A stretch of 64,000 nt of DNA, from assembly GCF_000808535.1 (NCBI RefSeq), contig NZ_JWLV01000020.1, positions 1 through 64,000 on the forward strand. Direction: 5' to 3'. How positions within the stretch are numbered: the stretch's first letter is position 1; each line of letters begins with the position of its first letter. Below, piece by piece: positions 1-9,238 of the stretch. Made by a program: the position numbers and the translations under genes. The notes under the pieces were generated by a model. The model ran no database searches. It saw only the letters and a program-made list of their open reading frames with translations, and had not been told where the DNA came from. This DNA is from Vibrio sinaloensis. Its GTDB lineage: Bacteria; Pseudomonadota; Gammaproteobacteria; Enterobacterales; Vibrionaceae.

Positions 1-52
1 ACTAGAACATTGAATGTGTAAGAACGCAAACAGCTTTCCGAATTAAAGAATT

Positions 53-172
53 TGCTTGGCGACCATAGCGATTTGGACCCACCTGATTCCATGCCGAACT
101 CAGAAGTGAAACGAATTAGCGCCGATGGTAGTGTGGGGCTTCCCCATGTGAGAGTAGGACATCGCCAGGCTT
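53..172 (+). rRNA. rrf: 5S ribosomal RNA
   Basis: A 120-base sequence with the typical gammaproteobacterial 5S ends (TGCTTGGCGACC at the start, GCCAGGCTT at the end). It also has the conserved internal stretches CCGAACTCAGAAGTGAAAC and GATGGTAGTGTGGGG. The terminal halves pair to form helix I. Bases 1-52 look like the spacer between 23S and 5S, so this is the distal end of an rRNA operon whose 16S and 23S genes lie outside the window to the left. Confidence 0.97.
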
Positions 173-275
173 TAAATTTATTTTCACTTTTTAAAAAGTG
201 AAGACAAAAAGGTATCGTTACCCGTAATACGTGTAACAACATCATCAGTGTACTAATCTGACGATGACAATTTGT

Positions 276-366
276 GGAGAGATGGCTGAGTGGTTGAAAG
301 CACCGGTCTTGAAAACCGGCATACGTTAATAGCGTATCTAGGGTTCAAATCCCTATCTCTCCGCCA
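276..366 (+). tRNA. tRNA-Ser (anticodon UGA)
   Basis: A 91-base class II tRNA. The acceptor stem GGAGAGA pairs with TCTCTCC and the encoded GCCA end is present. The anticodon stem CCGGT/ACCGG (303-307 with 315-319) encloses loop CTTGAAA, with anticodon TGA at 310-312. A long variable arm (around TACGTTAATAGCGTA) and the T-arm GGGTTCAAATCCC follow. The long variable arm and anticodon fit serine. It starts about 100 bases after 5S, so it may be read from the rRNA operon or from its own promoter. Confidence 0.97.
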
Positions 367-371
367 CATTG

Positions 372-403
372 AAAAGCCTCGCTAGAAATAGCGAGGCTTT
401 TTT
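372..403. terminator. Intrinsic terminator after tRNA-Ser, probably bidirectional
   Basis: AAAAGCCTCGCT and AGCGAGGCTTTT form a 12-bp stem around a 6-base loop, followed by further T on the + strand and preceded by A on the other side. It can end the tRNA transcript and also the leftward transcript of the gene ending at 449. Confidence 0.9.
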
Positions 404-448
404 CATTTCATCTCTGTATAAATTAGCCTTTCTGTCATCAGTGAGTGC

Positions 449-1258
449 TCAGTAGTATTGCTTGTAGATGGCGTCTGTTTCTCCACTCTCTTTCATTTCC
501 TTTAATATCTTTTCAATCTGGAATGCTTTGGAATCTGTACTGAGCGTTACGGGAAAGTTGGTGGGACTCAACTCTTGGCTAGGATCAAAGTGGGGATTTG
601 GGGCTTCCGAATAGTGCTCAGATTGACGAGAAAAGCCAAGGTAGATAGGCTCCACACCACCGCAGCAGTTAGGGTGGATCTTGATATCGCTACTCTTGTT
701 CGTCCTCAGATAGTAGAGCAATGAAGCGCGGTTATAGATATAAAAGTCGCCTCGTTTTTTCCTCAATAGATTGACTGCTTTGTCGATAGTCATTTCTGGT
801 ACAGCATAGATGCGAATGTTCTCGAGATCTCGGACAAAGTCTGGAGAGCCCAGAGATTGAAGGATTGTTGCGCCTTCTAACTCTTCCAAATGATTTATAT
901 CAGCAAAGTCAGAGCGTGATATGCCTATTTCCCCTCCGGGAAATCCGTTTTCAATGTAGTAGGTGTACAGGGCTCTATACTCGTTGTAGTTAAAGCCTGG
1001 ATAGAAGTCTATTTCACCATCTTCGAGCTGTTTCAGGATACGTTTCTTGGGTCCACGAATAATTTTTAATTCACAACCTAGATGATCCGCCATGGCTTGG
1101 TAGAAGTGTTGATAAAGACCACTGTTGTCAGGGGAAGCGGAAATCAGGGGGAGCCTTTCATTCGTGCGATAACCCATTTTTAAGATGCAGGTGTCGGCAG
1201 ACCATGAACTGCTAGCGTACATGAGTAATGACCACCATATCCAAGCCTTCCATTGCAT
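449..1258 (-). CDS. Periplasmic solute-binding protein, family 3 type (orphan)
   Basis: A 269-residue protein resembling the extracellular solute-binding proteins of polar amino acid uptake (SBP_bac_3 type), with no permease or ATPase gene beside it. I chose the ATG at 1258 because GGAG lies at proper spacing before it and a signal peptide follows directly (hydrophobic WIWWSLLMYASSS, cleavage near SWSA at about residue 21). An upstream in-frame ATG at 1294 would put 12 residues before that signal. A CxxxL motif follows the cleavage site, and a CC pair lies near residue 199. The gene lies 110 bases downstream of a GGDEF-EAL sensor on the same strand. It may therefore be a sensory binding protein rather than a transporter part. 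The ligand cannot be read from sequence. Confidence 0.8.
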   Translation of the reverse strand: MQWKAWIWWSLLMYASSSWSADTCILKMGYRTNERLPLISASPDNSGLYQHFYQAMADHLGCELKIIRGPKKRILKQLEDGEIDFYPGFNYNEYRALYTYYIENGFPGGEIGISRSDFADINHLEELEGATILQSLGSPDFVRDLENIRIYAVPEMTIDKAVNLLRKKRGDFYIYNRASLLYYLRTNKSSDIKIHPNCCGGVEPIYLGFSRQSEHYSEAPNPHFDPSQELSPTNFPVTLSTDSKAFQIEKILKEMKESGETDAIYKQYY

Positions 1259-1340
1259 GCTGTACTCCTTCAAAATTATGTTGAGGGAACACATACAGTT
1301 TAGCCAACGTTGAGGGATATGGATCGTGTAGCTCTAGTTT

Positions 1341-1370
1341 GAAAACTGGGAGGGGGGATTGGTCCCAGTT
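1341..1370 (-). terminator. Terminator-like hairpin at the end of the GGDEF-EAL gene
   Basis: AACTGGGA (1344-1351) and TCCCAGTT (1363-1370) form an 8-bp stem with an 11-base loop. On the minus strand a short T run (TTTTC) follows. The stem overlaps the stop codon of the upstream gene. The T run is short, so readthrough into the solute-binding protein gene is plausible. Confidence 0.5.
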
Positions 1371-3900
1371 AACCCAAGTTAGATGGCCACTCTTGGAAAG
1401 GGACAGGGCGACTATAAAGGAACCCTTGTGCTTGATGGCAGTTTAACTGTGCAAGCATCTTAGCCTGTTCTGTTGTCTCGACCCCTTCTGCGACAATGTC
1501 GACTTTCATTCCGCGCGTCATGTTGATGACAGCGGCAACAATTGAAGTATCGAGATCGTTGGGAGTTAACTTGTTGATGAAAGTTCTGTCTATTTTGAGG
1601 CAATCAAAGGGTAATTTATGCAGGTAGGCAAGAGAACTGTAGCCTGTACCGAAGTCATCTATCGCGATTTGCACACCTAGCTCTCTAATTGCCTGCATGT
1701 TTTGAATCGTCACTGGATCGTTGTCGACGATGCGAGACTCGGTGATTTCTAAGGTTAAGTTGCTCGGATTTAAATCTGAGATAGTCAGCACTTTTTGCAA
1801 TGTCTCGATGAAGTCCGGTTGTGACAGTTGGTTCACCGAAAGGTTAACGTGTAGGTGGAACTCCGTATCCCACTTGCCTTCTTTTATGCCTTTTACGGCA
1901 TCGTTACACGCCTGCATCAGAATTTGCTCACCTATTTGACCGATTAACCCGCTTTCTTCCGCGATTGGAATAAAGTCGAGTGGGGAAACGAGGCCTGAGC
2001 TCGGAGACTGCCAGCGAGCGAGTGCTTCTGCGCCTAGTACTTTGCCACTGCGGATATCAACAATTGGCTGGTAGAAAGGAATAAACTCTTTGTTCTCAAT
2101 AGCCTCTCTAATTTTTGATAGCATCAGAGTCCGTTTACGTGACACATCGGCCATCTCTGGGCTGTAGTAACTGATTCGAGTGAGCTCTTGTTTCGCATTG
2201 CTCAGAGCAATACTGCCGTTTCTTAGCCATAGAGTCATATTTTGGTCTGGACCTTGAGTAACGATCCCTACTGAGATGCTCACCAAAATACTCTCGTACT
2301 CCATAACAAACGGAGAAGCAAAAGCCTGCAATACTCGATTCGCCGTTAAGCTATTTTGTTCTTTGTCTTGAGGACCAGGGATGTAGATCGCGAACTCATC
2401 ACCGCCAATTCGAGATAAATAGCACTCATTGGAGAATACAGACCTCAAACGCTCAGAGATGATGACGAGAAGTTGATCCCCTTTGTAGTGGCCTAAGCTG
2501 TCATTGATGTCTCTAAACTTATTTATCCCAATAAGCATGAGTGTGCCATCGAGCTTATCAAGGGTGTCACAGGTATCGATCAAACCTTCACGACTGTAGA
2601 GTTTTGTCAGTGAATCGTAGAGCAATTGCGTGCGTAGGGCTCGAAAAGAGGCTTTGAGGTTGTTGGCCATTTCATTGAAAGCAAACACCAACATACTGGT
2701 TTCGTAGATGCTTCCAGGTTTTGGCATGTGACTATCCCAGTCCCCCTTCGCTAGATGTTTAGCTGCATCAGCGGTAGAGGTAATGGGTGCGACGATGCGA
2801 TTGAAGGCGATTAAGCCAATGAAGATGCCAATTAAGCTGGCCACAATCCCCAAAATCCAACTGTGTCTTTGGCTCTCGGGAAGTTTACCGAGCAGGTCTG
2901 ACTCAGAGATCGCCATGCCTATTTGCCAGTTCAAACCGTACTGATCAACATAAGGGGTGAGATGATTGAAGTAACGTTCACCATTAATATCGACAGTAAA
3001 GTGCTGGGTTTCTTGTTTCTCATACAGGCCCAATGACTCTGCATACTCTGCGCTTGAGTTGACGACAGGGTTCGCACTCTCTACTGCTAATAAACGGTCA
3101 CCTTTTTTGCTATAGGGGGTACCCCAAGAGACAACACTGCCACCTGTGGAGTGAGCGACCAAGCGCTTCTTGTCATCGACAATAAAAACGACGGCATTGG
3201 TGTTTTGTTGAAGTTGGTTTAAGAAAGTATTGAAGGTATCAATTTTTACGTCTGTGACGACGACTCCTTGAAACTCATCGTCATGAAATACGGGGGTGAG
3301 CGCGGAGAGCGTAATTTCTTGACGCTCATCAGCGTTGGCATAAATCGACGACCACATAGGCACTTGGCGATCCGCTACAGGAGCGTACCAAGGGCGCACT
3401 CTAGGGTCATAGCCATGAATGACCGAACGCACATCTTCACTGATTACCTGACCGCGATATATCACCAGCTTTTGCTCTGTGCGGTCATCTTGAATCATTA
3501 GGGTGTAGCCTTTGTTCGCCTCTTTGCGAAAGCCAGTATATTCGGCATTCTCGCCGCCGAATCCAATCACATCGAGGTGAGGGATCGATTGATACAGATC
3601 TCTAAAGCTTGAAAGAAGAAAATGTTCAATCTGAGTCGTATTTCCGGGGGTGTAGAGTTGGTTGTAGCCAATACTATGACTGAGAGCGAGGCTCGCTTCG
3701 AAAGGTTTGGTTAAGAACTTATTGAGCTCTAGTGTCACATTGTCAGTTAACGAAGAGAGCTGCTTATCACTGATGTCAACCACCATCTCTTCATAGCTCT
3801 TTTTCTGAACAGCGATAATCACCCCAATTGTAATAATAAAAATCATTACGAATGGGAGGACAACGGCAGTTCGGAGCGTAATCTGTGTGGTCGTTGACAT
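1369..3900 (-). CDS. Membrane c-di-GMP enzyme: CACHE sensor, HAMP, GGDEF and EAL domains
   Basis: An 843-residue inner-membrane protein. The first membrane segment is at about 12-31, followed by a large periplasmic region of CACHE type to about 345. A second membrane segment lies at about 347-368, followed by a HAMP linker. The GGDEF domain has an intact GGDEF motif near residue 500, and no RxxD inhibitory site is visible just before it. The EAL domain has an intact EAL motif near 627, plus DDFGTGYSSL and the later EGVET stretch. Both catalytic motifs look usable, so it may make c-di-GMP, break it down, or switch between the two. The periplasmic part probably senses a small ligand, directly or through the solute-binding protein encoded next on the same strand. 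The start is the ATG at 3900. Confidence 0.92.
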   Translation of the reverse strand: MSTTTQITLRTAVVLPFVMIFIITIGVIIAVQKKSYEEMVVDISDKQLSSLTDNVTLELNKFLTKPFEASLALSHSIGYNQLYTPGNTTQIEHFLLSSFRDLYQSIPHLDVIGFGGENAEYTGFRKEANKGYTLMIQDDRTEQKLVIYRGQVISEDVRSVIHGYDPRVRPWYAPVADRQVPMWSSIYANADERQEITLSALTPVFHDDEFQGVVVTDVKIDTFNTFLNQLQQNTNAVVFIVDDKKRLVAHSTGGSVVSWGTPYSKKGDRLLAVESANPVVNSSAEYAESLGLYEKQETQHFTVDINGERYFNHLTPYVDQYGLNWQIGMAISESDLLGKLPESQRHSWILGIVASLIGIFIGLIAFNRIVAPITSTADAAKHLAKGDWDSHMPKPGSIYETSMLVFAFNEMANNLKASFRALRTQLLYDSLTKLYSREGLIDTCDTLDKLDGTLMLIGINKFRDINDSLGHYKGDQLLVIISERLRSVFSNECYLSRIGGDEFAIYIPGPQDKEQNSLTANRVLQAFASPFVMEYESILVSISVGIVTQGPDQNMTLWLRNGSIALSNAKQELTRISYYSPEMADVSRKRTLMLSKIREAIENKEFIPFYQPIVDIRSGKVLGAEALARWQSPSSGLVSPLDFIPIAEESGLIGQIGEQILMQACNDAVKGIKEGKWDTEFHLHVNLSVNQLSQPDFIETLQKVLTISDLNPSNLTLEITESRIVDNDPVTIQNMQAIRELGVQIAIDDFGTGYSSLAYLHKLPFDCLKIDRTFINKLTPNDLDTSIVAAVINMTRGMKVDIVAEGVETTEQAKMLAQLNCHQAQGFLYSRPVPFQEWPSNLG

Positions 3901-4056
3901 ACTATTAATTCTATTAATGCAATATACTGGATTCTATATTCTTTAAATACAACGAGCGAGCCATTTTTGGTGAAAAAGAGACCACTGTGTTTTTAGAAGC
4001 GAGAACTTACGAGCGCTTTTTACGCCTCTTATTTGCATTACTGAGTATATCTTTCT

Positions 4057-5460
4057 TTAGTAAAGCTCTTTGAGTTTCCTAGTGAGTGTGTTGCGTCCCC
4101 ACCCCAAAACTTTTGCGGCATCTTGCTTATGACCGTTCGTATGTTCGAGTGCTACTTCCAAAAGTATACGTTCAAATTCAGGAAGTGCGTAAGAAAGTAA
4201 CTCGGTATCTCCTTGGGTGAGCGACTTTTTTGCCCACGTCGCGAGCTGTTTTTGCCAAGTCGTGTCGCTATCAAAACCTAAATGAGGCTTCTCTTCAATC
4301 AATTCTGCAGGTAAGTCATTTGGTAAGACTTCACTACCACTTGCCATAACGGTTAGCCAACGGCAGATGTTTTCTAGCTGACGTACGTTGCCTGGCCACT
4401 CGAGGTTATTGAGGCGCTCTACCGTTGAAGGATGCAGCGTTTTTACATCGACGCCCAATTCTTCCGCGGCAAGAGCCAGAAAGTGTAAAGTGAGTTTTTC
4501 GATGTCTTGTCTGCGCTCTCGTAGAGCTGGGATTTGAATTCGAATGACGTTCAAACGGTGAAAAAGGTCTTCACGAAAATCCCCTTGATGCACCAGTTTT
4601 TCCAAGTTTTGGTGAGTCGCTGCCACAATTCTCACGTCGACTTTGATGGGAGAGTGCCCCCCCACTCGATAAAACTGACCATCAGCGAGCACACGCAGCA
4701 GTCGGGTTTGAATATCGAGTGGCATATCGCCAATTTCATCGAGAAACAGTGTTCCGCCATTGGCTTGTTCAAATCGCCCTTGTCTCACGGTATTCGCACC
4801 AGTGAACGCGCCTTTCTCATGACCGAATAACTCCGACTCGATCAAATCTTTGGGAATTGCGGCCATATTGAGTGCAATAAAGGGCTTGCTCGCTCGAGGG
4901 CTGTGTCGATGCAGTGCATGTGCGACGAGTTCTTTACCCGTCCCCGACTCGCCATTTATTAATACAGAAATTGAAGAGCGAGAGAGGCGTCCAATCGCGC
5001 GAAATACCTCCTGCATGGCCGGTGCTTCACCTATGATTTCTGGCGCACTGTAATCGCCTGTGTCGGCATTGGCTTGTTCTCGGCGTTGTTCGTGGCTGTG
5101 TGTAATCGCTCGTTCAACCAGGGTCAGTGTTTCATCAACATCGAATGGCTTTGGTAGATATTCAAATGCCCCTTTTTGGTAGGCATTCACAGCTGCATCC
5201 AAATCAGAGTGAGCAGTCATAATGATGACTGGTAAATCGGGTGATCGCTCATGGACTTGGCGTAATAACTCTATACCATCGATGCCAGGCATACGGATAT
5301 CCGATACCAAAACATCGGGGCTTTCGCGCTCTAACGCCAGCAGAACGCTTTCGGCATCGGAAAAAGTATCGCATTTAATGCCTGCTGAAGAGAGGGTTTT
5401 CTCCATTACCCAGCGGATGGAACTGTCATCGTCGACCACCCAAACGTATCCTTTACTCAT
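4057..5460 (-). CDS. ntrC: Nitrogen regulation response regulator NtrC (NR-I)
   Basis: A 467-residue activator of sigma-54 promoters under nitrogen limitation. An N-terminal receiver domain carries Asp54 in VSDIRMPG. An AAA+ domain follows, with Walker A GESGTGKE near residue 168 and the sigma-54 contact loop GAFTGA near 217. The C-terminal Fis-type helix-turn-helix contains [18 protein letters not shown]. The start ATG at 5460 has GAGGAAA before it. It lies 39 bases after ntrB and is surely co-transcribed with it. Likely targets in this window are the sites before glnA and the operator before ntrB. Length and motifs match the family. Confidence 0.98.
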   Translation of the reverse strand: MSKGYVWVVDDDSSIRWVMEKTLSSAGIKCDTFSDAESVLLALERESPDVLVSDIRMPGIDGIELLRQVHERSPDLPVIIMTAHSDLDAAVNAYQKGAFEYLPKPFDVDETLTLVERAITHSHEQRREQANADTGDYSAPEIIGEAPAMQEVFRAIGRLSRSSISVLINGESGTGKELVAHALHRHSPRASKPFIALNMAAIPKDLIESELFGHEKGAFTGANTVRQGRFEQANGGTLFLDEIGDMPLDIQTRLLRVLADGQFYRVGGHSPIKVDVRIVAATHQNLEKLVHQGDFREDLFHRLNVIRIQIPALRERRQDIEKLTLHFLALAAEELGVDVKTLHPSTVERLNNLEWPGNVRQLENICRWLTVMASGSEVLPNDLPAELIEEKPHLGFDSDTTWQKQLATWAKKSLTQGDTELLSYALPEFERILLEVALEHTNGHKQDAAKVLGWGRNTLTRKLKELY

Positions 5461-5499
5461 ATTCTGGTTTCCTCACAGCAATGCAAATAGTGTGTAATA

Positions 5500-6564
5500 T
5501 TAAATTGGCAGGTAAATTGTAAATATGGTTCTGCCTGGCCAGCTTTCGACATCAATCTTGCCTTGATGCTGATCGATCAGGTTTTGAGAAATCGATAGCC
5601 CTAAGCCTGTCCCGCCTTCTCTACCGCTGACCATCGGGTAGAAAAGGGTGTCTTGTAAATCGGCTGGAATGCCGGGGCCGTTATCCATGATCTCTATGCG
5701 AGCGGCGAGCTTGCAGCGCTGACCATGAATGTTGGCTTGATGCACTGTTCTGGTGCGGATGACGATCTTACCGTTTTCTTGGCCTTGTAGGATTTGCCCC
5801 GCGTTGCTAACGATATTGAGTAGTGCTTGCTCTATTTGATCGGCATCCATTAAGAACTCCGGTAGGCTCGGGTCGTAGTCGCGTTCGATGACGATCGATT
5901 GACCAATCTCAAGCTCGACCAGTTGGCGAACTTTTTCCAAGATTAAATGCAGATTTTCGTGCTGCTTTTTCCCTGGCTTTTGTGGCCCCAGTAGTCGGTC
6001 GACCAAATTTCTAAGGCGATCGGCTTGCTCAATAATGATTTGAGTGTATTCGGTTAATGATTGATCGGGCAGCATACGCTCCAGCAGCTGAGCCGCTCCT
6101 CTCAGACCACCAAGCGGGTTTTTGATTTCATGGGCTAAGCCTCTGACCAGCAGTTTGGCCGCTTGTTGCTGCGCATGTTGGTTGAGCTCTTGAGATAGAC
6201 GTCGTTGTTGACCGATTTTGCGCATTTCCACTAACAGCATCAGTTCTCTGTGCCAGGAAATTGGGCTCACCGTGACCTCAAGCATTAAGGGTTTGCCATC
6301 GACGACAAAAGTGACGTCGCTATCGGTGATACTTTGTCCGCTTTGCAGTGGCTGAGAAAGTAACGCGAGGTCCATCGAGGCGTGTTGGATGAGCTTGGAC
6401 AAAGGTTGTTCGACAATGCGTTTTGCACTTTGTGAAAACAATTGCTCCGCTGAAGGATTGGCATATTTGACTTGCAGTGTTTCATTCATCACTAAAATCG
6501 CGGTGACTTGGTGATTTAAAACAATCGTATCGAGCTCGCTACTCACAAAAAACCTCTCATCCAT
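5500..6564 (-). CDS. ntrB: Nitrogen regulation sensor kinase NtrB (NR-II)
   Basis: A cytoplasmic histidine kinase/phosphatase of 354 residues that sets NtrC phosphorylation according to the PII signal protein. A PAS-like domain occupies the first ~110 residues. The H-box is GLAHEIKNPLGG with His near 145. The N box is ALLNIVSNAGQ, the G1 box DNGPGIP and the G2 box GGTGLGLSIS. No membrane segment is present, as expected. The ATG at 6564 has only a poor ribosome site. An in-frame GTG at 6546 has AGAGG at good spacing and may be the true start, giving 348 residues. An NtrC site lies 17 bases before the ATG. Confidence 0.97.
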   Translation of the reverse strand: MDERFFVSSELDTIVLNHQVTAILVMNETLQVKYANPSAEQLFSQSAKRIVEQPLSKLIQHASMDLALLSQPLQSGQSITDSDVTFVVDGKPLMLEVTVSPISWHRELMLLVEMRKIGQQRRLSQELNQHAQQQAAKLLVRGLAHEIKNPLGGLRGAAQLLERMLPDQSLTEYTQIIIEQADRLRNLVDRLLGPQKPGKKQHENLHLILEKVRQLVELEIGQSIVIERDYDPSLPEFLMDADQIEQALLNIVSNAGQILQGQENGKIVIRTRTVHQANIHGQRCKLAARIEIMDNGPGIPADLQDTLFYPMVSGREGGTGLGLSISQNLIDQHQGKIDVESWPGRTIFTIYLPI

Positions 6565-6581
6565 GAACTTAAAATGTGCAT

Positions 6582-6598
6582 TGCACCATTGTGGTGCG
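6582..6598 (-). promoter_or_regulatory. NtrC operator in front of ntrB
   Basis: TGCACCATTGTGGTGCG is a near-perfect 17-bp dyad of the NtrC consensus (TGCAC..N..GTGCA). It sits directly upstream of ntrB with no room for a distant enhancer role toward that gene. In enterobacteria an NtrC site overlapping the glnL promoter represses basal ntrBC transcription. The same autoregulation is inferred here. Confidence 0.8.
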
Positions 6599-6655
6599 AC
6601 GATTCTTTCAAGTATGGCGCATGATTAGGCGTAGCAGAAGAAAAAAGTCACCAAT

Positions 6656-7216
6656 TTACTGAGCTTTGACTGGAGAGACTGCTTTTTGCTGGCTACTGCG
6701 TAGTAGATGCACCGTTATAGGACTTGATGATGCAATAAGCTTGCCGTCTCTATAGGCTTGAATAACAAAGGTATGAGTTCCACGATCGATGTTTCTTAGT
6801 TCCCATAGAGGGCGAGTCGTAGGAGCGTGATAATTGGCACCATCCATCTGGAGTTGGAGGGTCTCATCAACAGAGAGTTTACGATTAAGTTCGGCTCGTA
6901 TGGTGATCATACCGGCATTGCTACGTAAGGCTTGATCATGCTCAGGGGCGGTTATCGTGATTTCAAGGGAGGACAAGGCTGTTGGTTGGTTATCTTTTTT
7001 GTCTGACTTAGGATCAACTTTTGTTTCAGCTTCAAAAGCAGGGGGCGGGGACGGCTGATGATAGTCAGGCATTTGGATTGCTTTGACGTTTTTACCACTC
7101 GGAGTGTCACTGAAATGAATCACGCCATTGTTGTCTGTCCACGTATAGACAGTTTGAGCGAAAGCTAAGCTGGATATGGTGAGCAGTATGCTTAGAAGAG
7201 TGATCACTTTGTGCAT
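6656..7216 (-). CDS. DUF4124 domain periplasmic protein between glnA and ntrB
   Basis: A 186-residue exported protein of unknown function. The start ATG at 7216 follows CCGGAG at good spacing and opens a clear signal peptide (KVITLLSILLTISSLAFA). An in-frame ATG at 7249 lacks both. The N-terminal part is the DUF4124 motif, with YTWTDNNGVIHFSDTPSG soon after cleavage. A proline/lysine-rich linker follows, then a domain resembling an Ig-like fold (residues ~85-175). It lies between the glnA terminator and the ntrB operator. In vibrios, as I recall, a DUF4124 gene commonly occupies this spot, but a role in nitrogen control has not been shown and may be only positional. Confidence 0.85.
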   Translation of the reverse strand: MHKVITLLSILLTISSLAFAQTVYTWTDNNGVIHFSDTPSGKNVKAIQMPDYHQPSPPPAFEAETKVDPKSDKKDNQPTALSSLEITITAPEHDQALRSNAGMITIRAELNRKLSVDETLQLQMDGANYHAPTTRPLWELRNIDRGTHTFVIQAYRDGKLIASSSPITVHLLRSSQQKAVSPVKAQ

Positions 7217-7283
7217 CTTGTTCTCCGGATGGATTATCGTGGACAGCATGATACTAAAGGGTCTCGGTCAGGTGACAAATATG

Positions 7284-7311
7284 AAAAAGGCCCGCCTGCG
7301 AGGCGAGCCTT
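7284..7311 (-). terminator. glnA terminator
   Basis: On the minus strand, AAGGCTCGCCT and AGGCGGGCCTT form an 11-bp stem with one G-T pair around a 3-base loop, followed by TTTTTC. It lies 40 bases past the glnA stop and separates glnA from the DUF4124 gene. Confidence 0.85.
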
Positions 7312-7352
7312 GAATTTGTGCAACAAAGCGTTTTGTTGCTTACGTAACCTGA

Positions 7353-8762
7353 TTAAACAGAGTAGTAAAGTTCGAACTCTAGTGGGTGAGTTGTCATGTT
7401 CACTTTCTCTACATCTTGAGACTTAAGGTCGATGTAAGAGTCGATGAAGTCGTCCGAGAAAACACCACCAGCGGTTAGGAACTCACGGTCAGCGTCTAGA
7501 CACTCTAGCGCTTCTTTTAGTGAGTAAGCCACTGTTGGGATTTCTGCTGCTTCTTCTGCAGGTAGGTCGTAAAGGTCTTTATCCATCGCTTCGCCTGGGT
7601 GGATCTTGTTCTTAATACCGTCAAGACCAGCCATTAACATTGCTGCGAAACATAGGTATGGGTTCGCTGATGGGTCACCGAAACGTAGCTCGATACGACG
7701 TGCTTTAGGGCTTGGTACCACAGGGATACGGATAGAAGCAGAACGGTTACGTGCAGAGTATGCAAGCATAACAGGCGCTTCGAAGCCAGGTACAAGACGC
7801 TTGTACGAGTTCGTTGATGCGTTAGCAAATGCGTTGATTGCTTTAGCGTGTTTGATAACACCACCGATGTAGTAAAGTGCCATTTCAGATAGGCCGCCGT
7901 ACTTGTCACCCGCGAATAGGTTAACACCGTCTTTCGCTAGAGATTGGTGAACGTGCATGCCGCTACCGTTGTCGCCAACGAGTGGCTTAGGCATGAATGT
8001 CGCTGTTTTGCCGAACGCGTGAGCAACGTTATGAACAACGTACTTGTAAACCTGAATTTCATCAGCTTTAGCTGTTAGCGTGTTGAAGCGAGTAGCGATT
8101 TCGTTCTGACCCGCAGTTGCAACTTCGTGGTGGTGCGCTTCTACAACTTGGCCCATCTCTTCAAGGATTAGACACATTGCAGAGCGGATGTCTTGAGAAG
8201 AATCCACTGGTGCTACTGGGAAGTAACCACCTTTAACGCCTGGGCGGTGACCTTTGTTACCACCTTCGTAGTCAGAACCTGTGTTCCAAGCTGCTTCTAC
8301 GTCGTCAATTTTGAAGAAAGAACCTGACATGTCAGTTGCGAACTTAACATCGTCAAATAGGAAGAACTCTGGCTCTGGACCAACAAGAACAGTATCAGCG
8401 ATGCCAGTTGCACGTAGGTAGTCTTCAGCACGTTTAGCAATAGAACGTGGGTCACGATCGTAGCCTTGCATTGTTGCAGGCTCAAGAATGTCACAACGGA
8501 TGTTTAGCGTTGCGTCTTCTGTGAATGGATCAAGAACAGCAGATGCTGCGTCAGGCATCATTACCATGTCAGATTCGTTGATACCCTTCCAGCCAGCAAC
8601 TGAAGAACCATCGAACATCTTACCTTCTTCAAAGAAGTCTGCGTCCACTTGGTGAGCAGGGATAGATACGTGCTGCTCTTTACCTTTTGTATCTGTAAAA
8701 CGTAGGTCAACAAACTTAACTTCGTTTTCTTGGATCAGCGATAGAACGTTTTCTACTGACAT
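7353..8762 (-). CDS. glnA: Glutamine synthetase, type I beta
   Basis: The 469-residue dodecameric enzyme joining ammonia to glutamate with ATP. Family motifs include [10 protein letters not shown] near residue 50, [11 protein letters not shown] in the ATP/ammonia site, and RSASIRIP and [14 protein letters not shown]. The sequence [10 protein letters not shown] near residue 398 contains the tyrosine that is adenylylated by GlnE, so activity is expected to be under covalent control. The start ATG at 8762 follows GGAGGT. A sigma-54 promoter and NtrC sites lie upstream. Codon use is strongly biased, as in a highly expressed gene. Confidence 0.99.
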   Translation of the reverse strand: MSVENVLSLIQENEVKFVDLRFTDTKGKEQHVSIPAHQVDADFFEEGKMFDGSSVAGWKGINESDMVMMPDAASAVLDPFTEDATLNIRCDILEPATMQGYDRDPRSIAKRAEDYLRATGIADTVLVGPEPEFFLFDDVKFATDMSGSFFKIDDVEAAWNTGSDYEGGNKGHRPGVKGGYFPVAPVDSSQDIRSAMCLILEEMGQVVEAHHHEVATAGQNEIATRFNTLTAKADEIQVYKYVVHNVAHAFGKTATFMPKPLVGDNGSGMHVHQSLAKDGVNLFAGDKYGGLSEMALYYIGGVIKHAKAINAFANASTNSYKRLVPGFEAPVMLAYSARNRSASIRIPVVPSPKARRIELRFGDPSANPYLCFAAMLMAGLDGIKNKIHPGEAMDKDLYDLPAEEAAEIPTVAYSLKEALECLDADREFLTAGGVFSDDFIDSYIDLKSQDVEKVNMTTHPLEFELYYSV

Positions 8763-8866
8763 CTTGGATAACCTCCAGTGTTATTAAAGCGGTTTAGCTC
8801 GATTGGTTTCATAATCCAGCATTGATTAACTTCGTTTCAATCGTATTAATCGATGCTGAATTTAAT

Positions 8867-8886
8867 AAAGCTAAAACCGTGCCAAA
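8867..8886 (-). promoter_or_regulatory. Sigma-54 promoter of glnA (glnAp2 type)
   Basis: On the minus strand TTTGGCACGGTTTTAGCTTT matches the -24/-12 consensus. GG (8882-8883) and GC (8870-8871) are separated by exactly ten bases. Transcription should start near 8858, leaving a leader of about 96 bases before the glnA ATG. NtrC sites lie about 95-150 bases further upstream, the usual enhancer distance. Confidence 0.88.
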
Positions 8887-8946
8887 AAAATTAATCCATT
8901 AATTTCAATAAATTAGCGGGCTTGATTAAACTTGGTGCAGAAAAGT

Positions 8947-8963
8947 TGCACCAAAATGATCTT
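8947..8963 (-). promoter_or_regulatory. NtrC enhancer site, one good half
   Basis: TGCACCAAAATGATCTT keeps the left half and centre of the NtrC consensus but not the right half. Its centre is 21 bases from that of the stronger site at 8968-8984, i.e. two helical turns on the same face, as expected for cooperative dimers. It is centred about 97 bases upstream of the predicted glnA start point. A further half-site facing the other way (TTGGTGCA, 8932-8939) lies just before it. Confidence 0.6.
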
Positions 8964-8967
8964 GTTT

Positions 8968-8984
8968 TGCACTAAAGTGGTGCG
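8968..8984 (-). promoter_or_regulatory. NtrC enhancer site, strong
   Basis: TGCACTAAAGTGGTGCG is a 17-bp dyad close to the NtrC consensus, centred about 118 bases upstream of the predicted sigma-54 start of glnA. It should be the main high-affinity site. Confidence 0.82.
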
Positions 8985-8997
8985 TTTGTATCTGTGT

Positions 8998-9014
8998 TGC
9001 ACCAAGAGTAAACA
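8998..9014 (-). promoter_or_regulatory. Possible third NtrC half-site
   Basis: TGCACCAA (8998-9005) repeats the conserved half of the other sites, 30 bases (about three turns) from the strong one. The second half is not conserved. The rest of the 476-base gap between glnA and typA (9015-9238) holds no gene that I can support. It must contain the typA promoter, which I could not place with confidence. Confidence 0.4.
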
Positions 9015-9238
9015 AAATCGTACTCCATTCAGCCTAGTTTTACCCCTTATGTCAATGAGGTTTTCGCTTATCGGACAAGGAACTTGGGTGTGGTCATCAA
9101 ATATCTGCTGAAAAGAAGCGGAACAGATCACATATTTCTGGGTTTTTCGCTAAAATCTGGTACATTATGGCCGTTTTTTTAATCAAATAAGTTCGCGGAG
9201 ATTCTCGGCGGGCTTCTTATATCGAGTGAATCAAATCC

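Noticed and set aside
183..202. Perfect 20-base palindrome TTCACTTTTTAAAAAGTGAA after 5S
   Set aside because: AT-rich and not followed by a T run, so I did not call it the rRNA operon terminator. It may be a processing or weak termination element, but there is no further support.
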